DNA of 5,420 nucleotides from JBBSDV01 sp038240335. Its GTDB lineage: Bacteria > Chloroflexota > Dehalococcoidia > DSTF01 > JACRBR01. The translations under genes were made by a program, and so were the position numbers. Below are positions 1 to 5,420 of this stretch, one piece after another. Under the pieces are notes generated by a model. That model made no database searches, was not told the origin of the DNA, and was given only the letters and a program-made list of their open reading frames with translations. The stretch spans positions 1-5,420 of the forward strand of contig JBBSDV010000197.1 of NCBI GenBank assembly GCA_038240335.1. Reading direction: 5' to 3'. How positions within the stretch are numbered: the stretch's first letter is position 1; the number at the start of each line of letters is the position of its first letter.

Positions 1-528
1 CGCCGGCACCGGCCGGGCCGTGCATTTGAGCGAACGTCGTACCGCTTCGAGGTCGTGATTGACTACGGAGCGTTCCGCGACCTGCAACGGCATCGCATGT
101 TGACGCTCGACTGGCAGCCGCTGTCGCCGGATCTGGGTTTTGACGTGCCTGCAGAGATCATCGAACTGGGAGGGAGTGACGACTGGCATCGCGTGATGAG
201 CCAATGCGCGGCGCTCTATCAAGAGCTACAAGACGCAGGACTCGCCACGGTCGCGCCCTATACGCTGCCGATGGCTCACCGCATCAGCTTCTACATGCAG
301 ATGAATGCGCGCGAGGCGATGCACATGATCGAGTTGCGCACCTCTCCGCAGGGGCACCCTGCTTACAGGTGGGTGTGCCAGGAGATGTGGCGGCTCATCG
401 ACGAACAAGCGCAACACCATTCCCTCGCGGCCGCGATGAGCTTTGTGGACATGAGCCCGCCGAATGAACTCGAACGGCTCAACGCCGAACGACGCAAAGA
501 AGCGCGCCTCGCGGCGCTAGCTTCCTGA
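1..528 (+). CDS. ThyX-like (flavin-dependent thymidylate synthase family) protein, C-terminal part
   Basis: The frame is open from the first base, so the gene begins left of the window; 175 residues are visible, ending in TGA at 526-528. A GTG at 55 is internal, because the residues before it (RPGRAFE, YRFEVV) already look like family sequence. The ThyX landmarks in order are DYGAFRDLQRHR (visible residues 21-32), NAREAMHMIELRT (102-114) and PQGHPAYR (116-123). These correspond to the RHR signature and to the NAR...LR...QWEIR region that binds FAD and dUMP. Known ThyX enzymes make dTMP from dUMP using methylene-tetrahydrofolate, FAD and NADPH. Here the canonical RHR-x7-S motif is degenerate: after RHR comes MLTLDWQPLS, with Pro where Ser is expected. 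The usual QWEIR is also altered. This suggests a divergent paralogue, or the second half of a two-domain ThyX-like protein, which may not be a working synthase. The tail (ELERLNAERRKEARLAAL) is charged and helical. Family assignment is firm; activity is open. Confidence 0.82.
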   Translation, partial: RRHRPGRAFERTSYRFEVVIDYGAFRDLQRHRMLTLDWQPLSPDLGFDVPAEIIELGGSDDWHRVMSQCAALYQELQDAGLATVAPYTLPMAHRISFYMQMNAREAMHMIELRTSPQGHPAYRWVCQEMWRLIDEQAQHHSLAAAMSFVDMSPPNELERLNAERRKEARLAALAS

Positions 529-541
529 GCATCCGACCGTC

Positions 542-828
542 ATGCCTCCGCGATTCTTCGAGGAGCACGATCGGTGTTACTGCGAGGCGGGTGCGCGTAC
601 GTTTCGCGCGATCGACGCCGGCGGGCAACGGTGGTTCATCCCGGTGGCGGCCTGGGGATCGCCTTCAACGACCGAATCTTAGAGGTGCTTGAGTCGACAG
701 GCCGCGCGTCCGCAGGACTGCTCGAAGGTGGCGTCCCAATCGAAGATGCTAGCCAGATCCTTCAGGCCGGCGCGATGATGAAACCTCGAGTTCGAGTCGA
801 CTGTCGCGCATCGTCGTCCCCCACGTAA
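542..828 (+). pseudogene. Possible small gene broken by a one-base frame shift (unknown function)
   Basis: The ThyX-like gene and the Nudix gene are separated by 369 bases with no intact convincing gene. From ATG 542 a frame reads MPPRFFEEHDRCYCEAG and on to WFIPVAAWG, with natural-looking composition, but stops at TAG 680-682. In the next frame, coding-like sequence continues (IAFNDRILEVLE, then GLLEGGVPIEDASQILQAG) to TAA 826-828. The two halves join smoothly if one G is added to the GGGG run at 654-657, giving about 95 residues. The ATG lies 13 bases after the upstream stop and has no clear Shine-Dalgarno. I do not recognise a family. It may be a decayed gene, a sequencing deletion in a homopolymer, or chance. 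The last 15 or so residues look less protein-like. From 829 to 897 I see only an isolated TTGACA (831-836) and a short ACGTAAT repeat. Confidence 0.35.
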
Positions 829-897
829 TCTTGACATTCCATGTGACGTAATTCGCCGCGCTTGAACGTCTGTGTGCCCTGGCCCGCGGCAGTACGG

Positions 898-1785
898 TCA
901 CTCCCCAGCGCGGAGAATCATCTCGCGGTACATCTCGGTGCCTGCGAAGCGCAGCAGCAGGTCGCGGTAGTCGGGCTGCGTCGTCGCCGGCAGCGCGTCC
1001 GGAGCGGCGAAGGCCATGCCCTGACCCTCGCCGAGGACGAGCGCCTCGATCGGCACGTCGACGAGCGCCGCATAGATGTAGATCAGCTGGTTGCGCTCGT
1101 CGGGACGGTACGGGACGCTGCCGTACAGCTCGAAGCTCTTCGGCTGCCACGAAAGCTCCTCCTGGAGCTCGCGCGCGAAGCCATCGGCCGGCGTCTCGCA
1201 GGGGTCGACGCGGCCACCGAATGAGCCCCACATGCCCGGATTATCGATGCCCGGCTTGTCGTCGCGGTGCTGCAGCAGGAAGCGCCCGTCGCGGTCGACG
1301 AGAATGCCCGTCGACGTGATGATGTCCCAGCCGTGCTTCACGCGCTTGTACGCGTCCGATGCCAGGAACGTCGCGATCACCGCATCGATGCCCGGCGTCA
1401 GCGGCGCCGGCAACGATGCCGCGGCGAAGAGCTGCATCGCCTGTCCCTCTCCGAGCGTCAACGCTGAGAGCGGCACATCGAGGTGCGCCGCGAAGACGTG
1501 CGACGTGATGTGCCAGTCCTCGTCCTTCCCGGCCTCGAGCGGCCGGATCTCGCGCTGTACGTACGCCTCGAGATGCGCCGGTCGCCAGCCCAGCTCCTCC
1601 TGCATCTCCCGAAGAAACGCATCGGCGATGCGCTCTCCGGGTTCGACGTGGCCGCCGAAGAGCCCCCACGCGCCGGGCGCCGGAATGCCCGGCTTGTCGT
1701 CGCGAAGCTGCAGCAGCAGCCGCCCGTCATCCGCGACGATCAGCCCGACGGCAACGTCGTGGTGGTGGCGTGCTGCGCTGGTCAT
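898..1785 (-). CDS. Tandem-domain Nudix hydrolase
   Basis: This 295-residue protein has two complete Nudix domains, at about residues 10-145 and 153-290. Nudix enzymes cleave nucleoside diphosphates linked to another moiety (oxidised dNTPs, ADP-ribose, NADH, nucleotide sugars) using Mg2+ held by the Nudix-box glutamates. Box 1 (residues 45-67) fits GX5EX7REUXEEXGU fully, with REMQEELGW at 59-67. Box 2 (191-213) keeps E197, R205, E206, E209 and E210, but has Ser212 where the conserved Gly is expected and Cys196 in the loop. The halves are clear duplicates offset by 146 residues: both have DGR-LLQ-RDDKPGI before the box and LGEGQ-M-F after it. The copies even share a 20-base identical DNA stretch (1247-1266 and 1685-1704). 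Most Nudix proteins have one domain, so this is a double-length form. ATG 1785 is chosen because it is the first ATG, just before the first beta strand. It has no Shine-Dalgarno. No signal peptide or membrane segment is visible, so it is probably cytoplasmic. Substrate cannot be deduced. Confidence 0.93.
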   Translation of the reverse strand: MTSAARHHHDVAVGLIVADDGRLLLQLRDDKPGIPAPGAWGLFGGHVEPGERIADAFLREMQEELGWRPAHLEAYVQREIRPLEAGKDEDWHITSHVFAAHLDVPLSALTLGEGQAMQLFAAASLPAPLTPGIDAVIATFLASDAYKRVKHGWDIITSTGILVDRDGRFLLQHRDDKPGIDNPGMWGSFGGRVDPCETPADGFARELQEELSWQPKSFELYGSVPYRPDERNQLIYIYAALVDVPIEALVLGEGQGMAFAAPDALPATTQPDYRDLLLRFAGTEMYREMILRAGE

Positions 1786-1791
1786 GCAGCC

Positions 1792-1797
1792 AGTGTA
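1792..1797 (-). promoter_or_regulatory. Candidate -10 element for the Nudix gene, possibly leaderless
   Basis: On the minus strand TACACT ends six bases before the Nudix ATG. A start of transcription 6-7 bases after it would fall on or next to the ATG itself, giving a leaderless mRNA. That fits the absence of any Shine-Dalgarno before this ATG. No good -35 hexamer is seen at 17 bases. This is a weak, position-based call. Confidence 0.28.
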
Positions 1798-1811
1798 GCC
1801 GTCGCTGCAGC

Positions 1812-1890
1812 GGAGGTCGGAGGCGGATGTTGAGCGCGGGAGGTGAGGCTGGCTGCCGCTCGCGCGACCTCACCTCCCGCGCCGACCTCC
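1812..1890. repeat. Nested GC-rich inverted repeat between divergent genes
   Basis: Left arm 1834-1848 (GCGCGGGAGGTGAGG) and right arm 1868-1882 (CCTCACCTCCCGCGC) are perfectly complementary over 15 bp, around a 19-base loop. Immediately outside the right arm, 1883-1890 (CGACCTCC) is complementary to 1812-1819 (GGAGGTCG). This gives an outer 8-bp stem with a 14-base bulge (1820-1833) on the left side. The element lies upstream of both divergent genes, between their candidate promoters, so it is badly placed for a terminator of either gene and lacks a T run. It could be a binding site for a regulator of both genes, a dispersed palindromic repeat, or a relic. Confidence 0.75.
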
Positions 1891-1944
1891 ACTCGCCCGA
1901 CGGGGAGTGACCCTCTTGGCTGTGTGTTGCGCGGGCGGCAACGC

Positions 1945-1950
1945 TACATT
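1945..1950 (+). promoter_or_regulatory. Candidate -10 element for the alpha/beta hydrolase gene
   Basis: TACATT lies 31 bases before the strong Shine-Dalgarno and 42 bases before the GTG start, a sensible distance for a short leader. The hexamer 17 bases upstream (GTGTGT, 1922-1927) is a poor -35, and TTGGCT at 1916-1921 is too far away. This is a weak call. Confidence 0.22.
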
Positions 1951-1980
1951 GACTGTGGCACCAACCAACGATCTCTCCAG

Positions 1981-1989
1981 AAGGAGGTG
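1981..1989 (+). promoter_or_regulatory. Strong ribosome binding site that fixes the start at GTG 1993
   Basis: AAGGAGGTG matches the 16S rRNA 3' end almost perfectly. The GGAGG core (1983-1987) lies five bases before GTG 1993. The same frame is open further upstream to 1843, but that extension runs through the inverted repeat and has low-quality composition, so the GTG is preferred. Confidence 0.88.
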
Positions 1990-1992
1990 CGT

Positions 1993-2847
1993 GTGAGCGG
2001 GCTCCGCGTAGTCTACATTCACGGCATCCATAGCCACCCCGATGAAGCCTCGTATCGCGCCGAATGGGATGCCGCGCTGCGACGGCTGGCCTATGTGCCC
2101 GAGATCGAGACGAAGATGGTGTACTGGGCCGACGTCCGCAACGGCGTCACGGCAGCCATGGTCGACGCCGCGAAGGCGCGCGCGAAAGCGCGCGGCGGCC
2201 TCCATCAGCGCATGCCGCCGAAGGGCAACACGCCGCTGGGCTATGCGATCTCGTTCGTTCTGCACACGATCGATCCGGTGATCCGGCGCATCACGAAGGG
2301 CTTGCTCAGCGACGTCTATCTCTACTTCTATGGCCGCACCGGCGCGGAGAACATTCGCGACGTGATCCTCGACCGCATGGACGCGATCATGCGCGAGTTC
2401 CAGCCCGACATCATCATCGCCCACTCGTGGGGTTCCGTCATCGTCTACGACTACCTGATGAATCGCGGGTACGACGGCGAGATTGAAGCCTTGATCACCG
2501 CCGGATCGCCGCTTGGCCAAGACTACGTGCAGGCGCACGTCGGCGCGCACTCGTACCCGGACGGCGTCCGTCGCTGGCTCAACATCTTCGACGCGATGGA
2601 TCCTGCGGCCTGGCCCGACAGGCGTCTCGCCAACGACCTCCCCGGCCCGCGCGGCGAGCGCCTGATCCGCGACATGGAGGTGCCGAGCCTGCACGACGAG
2701 GACGGCCACCGCGACGCGCACTCGTGGTACGGCTACCTGATGACGGAACCGTTGCAGAACGAGATATTCCGCGTCGCCGCATCGCGCAACCTCTGGCCGC
2801 CCGCGAAGCTGCCCGCTACTGCGAGCGACCTCGGTCGGGTCGGGTAG
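1993..2847 (+). CDS. Alpha/beta-hydrolase-fold protein
   Basis: From GTG 1993 the protein has 284 residues. It opens directly with the first core strand, VVYIHGIHSH (6-15), whose HG is the usual oxyanion-hole region of the fold. The nucleophile elbow is IIAHSWGSVIVYDYL (141-155), with Ser145 in an A-H-S-W-G version of G-x-S-x-G. It is followed by the strand and turn LITAGSPLG (167-175). FDAMDPAAW (199-207) offers Asp203, and DAHSWYGYL (241-249) offers His243, completing a plausible Ser-Asp-His triad in the right order. Between the first strand and the elbow is a basic stretch (about 60-80) and a hydrophobic segment around 82-112, which may form a lid or touch a membrane. There is no signal peptide. 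The LITAGSPLG and DPAA pattern resembles uncharacterised lipase or esterase-like hydrolases. The substrate is unknown. The gene stands alone: divergent from the Nudix gene and convergent with secA. Confidence 0.85.
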   Translation: MSGLRVVYIHGIHSHPDEASYRAEWDAALRRLAYVPEIETKMVYWADVRNGVTAAMVDAAKARAKARGGLHQRMPPKGNTPLGYAISFVLHTIDPVIRRITKGLLSDVYLYFYGRTGAENIRDVILDRMDAIMREFQPDIIIAHSWGSVIVYDYLMNRGYDGEIEALITAGSPLGQDYVQAHVGAHSYPDGVRRWLNIFDAMDPAAWPDRRLANDLPGPRGERLIRDMEVPSLHDEDGHRDAHSWYGYLMTEPLQNEIFRVAASRNLWPPAKLPATASDLGRVG

Positions 2848-2950
2848 TGGATTGCGGTATGGATCCGCTCTTCGCCCGCGCAAATATATTCAGATCGATC
2901 TCAGGAGCCGGAATTCGTTAGGAGCTTCGGGGATGGTGCGGTCTTGAAGA

Positions 2951-2986
2951 CTGCGATGGCCGCTTCTAGAAGCGCAAGGCTCGCAG
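2951..2986 (-). terminator. Palindromic hairpin between convergent genes, possible terminator
   Basis: The centre is a perfect 14-bp palindrome, CGCTTCTAGAAGCG (2961-2974), which can fold as a 5-bp stem with a CTAG loop. It is flanked by CTGCGA (2951-2956) and TCGCAG (2981-2986), which pair as an outer 6-bp stem. Read on the minus strand it begins six bases after the small frame-broken ORF that follows secA. It could therefore end that transcript; being symmetric, it could also serve the + strand hydrolase gene. There is no T run on either side, so a classic intrinsic terminator is not shown. The rest of 2848-2992 is moderately AT-rich near 2881-2920 and holds nothing else I can support. Confidence 0.33.
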
Positions 2987-2992
2987 CCAGCC

Positions 2993-3099
2993 CTACTTCT
3001 TCGCCGTCTCCTTCAACCACTTGTCATTCTCTGTAATCAACCGCTCGCCGGACGGCGCGATCTTCTCCGGATCGACGTTGGCTTCTTCGCCTCGGCCAT
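2993..3099 (-). pseudogene. Frame-broken tiny ORF downstream of secA (about 35 codons if repaired)
   Basis: On the minus strand ATG 3099 follows a GAGG (3111-3108) by eight bases and reads MAEAKK. The coding-like sequence then continues in another frame, from 3082, as ANVDPEKIAPSGERLI and TENDKWLKETAKK, to TAG at 2995-2993. The span is 107 bases, one short of 36 codons. A single added base around 3082-3088 would join the parts into a 35-residue charged, hydrophilic protein. In the second part most codons end in G or C and the composition is natural, which supports coding. The ATG is 63 bases after the secA stop and in the same frame, so it is probably co-transcribed with secA. I do not recognise the family. 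It may be a real small protein with a sequencing deletion, or a recent pseudogene. Confidence 0.42.
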
Positions 3100-3162
3100 C
3101 TCATCATCCTCGCGCTTCTGGTCGGCAGTTACTTGCGAAGGAACGACAACAACCCCCGACCC

Positions 3163-5420
<2,258 letters not shown>

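Noticed and set aside
529..828. Frame stays open after the ThyX-like TGA, suggesting stop-codon read-through or selenocysteine
   Set aside because: The ThyX-like protein ends naturally before the TGA. The first part of the extension (arginine-rich, 529-640) does not look coding, and I see no clear SECIS-like stem after the TGA.
831..854. Perfect TTGACA with TAATTC downstream as a promoter
   Set aside because: The spacing is only 12 bases, and the sequence leads into the antisense strand of the Nudix gene with no + strand gene to serve.
749..1231. Minus-strand open frame overlapping the Nudix gene
   Set aside because: It overlaps the Nudix coding region in another frame and has an arginine-rich composition typical of shadow frames in GC-rich DNA.
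1247..1704. 20-base direct repeat (1247-1266 and 1685-1704) as a mobile or recombination element
   Set aside because: It encodes the same conserved residues in the two duplicated Nudix domains at an exact 438-base offset, so gene duplication explains it.
1091..1798. Plus-strand open frame opposite the Nudix gene
   Set aside because: Serine- and arginine-rich antisense shadow of a clearly conserved two-domain protein.
1843..1992. N-terminal extension of the hydrolase upstream of GTG 1993
   Set aside because: It would be translated through the inverted repeat and has low-complexity Ala/Thr/Arg/Pro content, while GTG 1993 has an almost ideal ribosome binding site and starts directly at the first fold strand.
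1870..2883. Long minus-strand open frame opposite the alpha/beta hydrolase gene
   Set aside because: Antisense shadow; the plus strand has a strong Shine-Dalgarno and a full set of hydrolase motifs, whereas this frame shows no recognisable motif.
2861..2970. Several six-base palindromes (GGATCC, ATCGAT, GAATTC, TCTAGA) suggesting cloning-vector polylinker
   Set aside because: They are scattered over about 110 bases with ordinary sequence between, unlike a real polylinker; chance occurrence is sufficient.

Overview
The window is GC-rich bacterial chromosome with long overlapping open frames, typical of high-GC DNA. I infer a member of the Chloroflexota or a similar deep-branching lineage. The reasons are the divergent ThyX-like C-terminal domain and the style of SecA with its SEC-C zinc tail. 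This is a guess from protein character, not a placement. Nothing in the window looks like a mobile element, CRISPR array, rRNA or tRNA. I see no convincing new multi-gene system.

Layout from left to right. Positions 1-528 (+) hold the 3' end of a ThyX-like flavin-dependent thymidylate synthase family gene. Positions 529-897 contain no intact gene, but 542-828 reads as a small (+) gene of about 95 codons if one G is restored to a G run at 654-657. Positions 898-1785 (-) encode a 295-residue protein made of two tandem Nudix hydrolase domains. Positions 1786-1992 are a divergent intergenic region with a strong GC-rich inverted repeat (15-bp perfect arms plus an 8-bp outer stem). Positions 1993-2847 (+) encode a 284-residue alpha/beta-hydrolase-fold protein with a very strong Shine-Dalgarno sequence.

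Positions 2848-3162 separate this gene from the convergent secA. They hold a palindromic hairpin (2951-2986) and a tiny frame-broken reading frame (2993-3099, -) just downstream of secA. Positions 3163-5420 (-) are the C-terminal 751 residues of SecA, the ATPase of the Sec protein-export machinery, running off the right edge.

The genes do not form one pathway. ThyX-like and Nudix proteins both suggest nucleotide metabolism, but they lie on opposite strands. SecA is a housekeeping gene. The points worth a second look are the two single-base frame breaks, the nested inverted repeat, the internally duplicated Nudix protein with a variant second box, and the degenerate ThyX signature.
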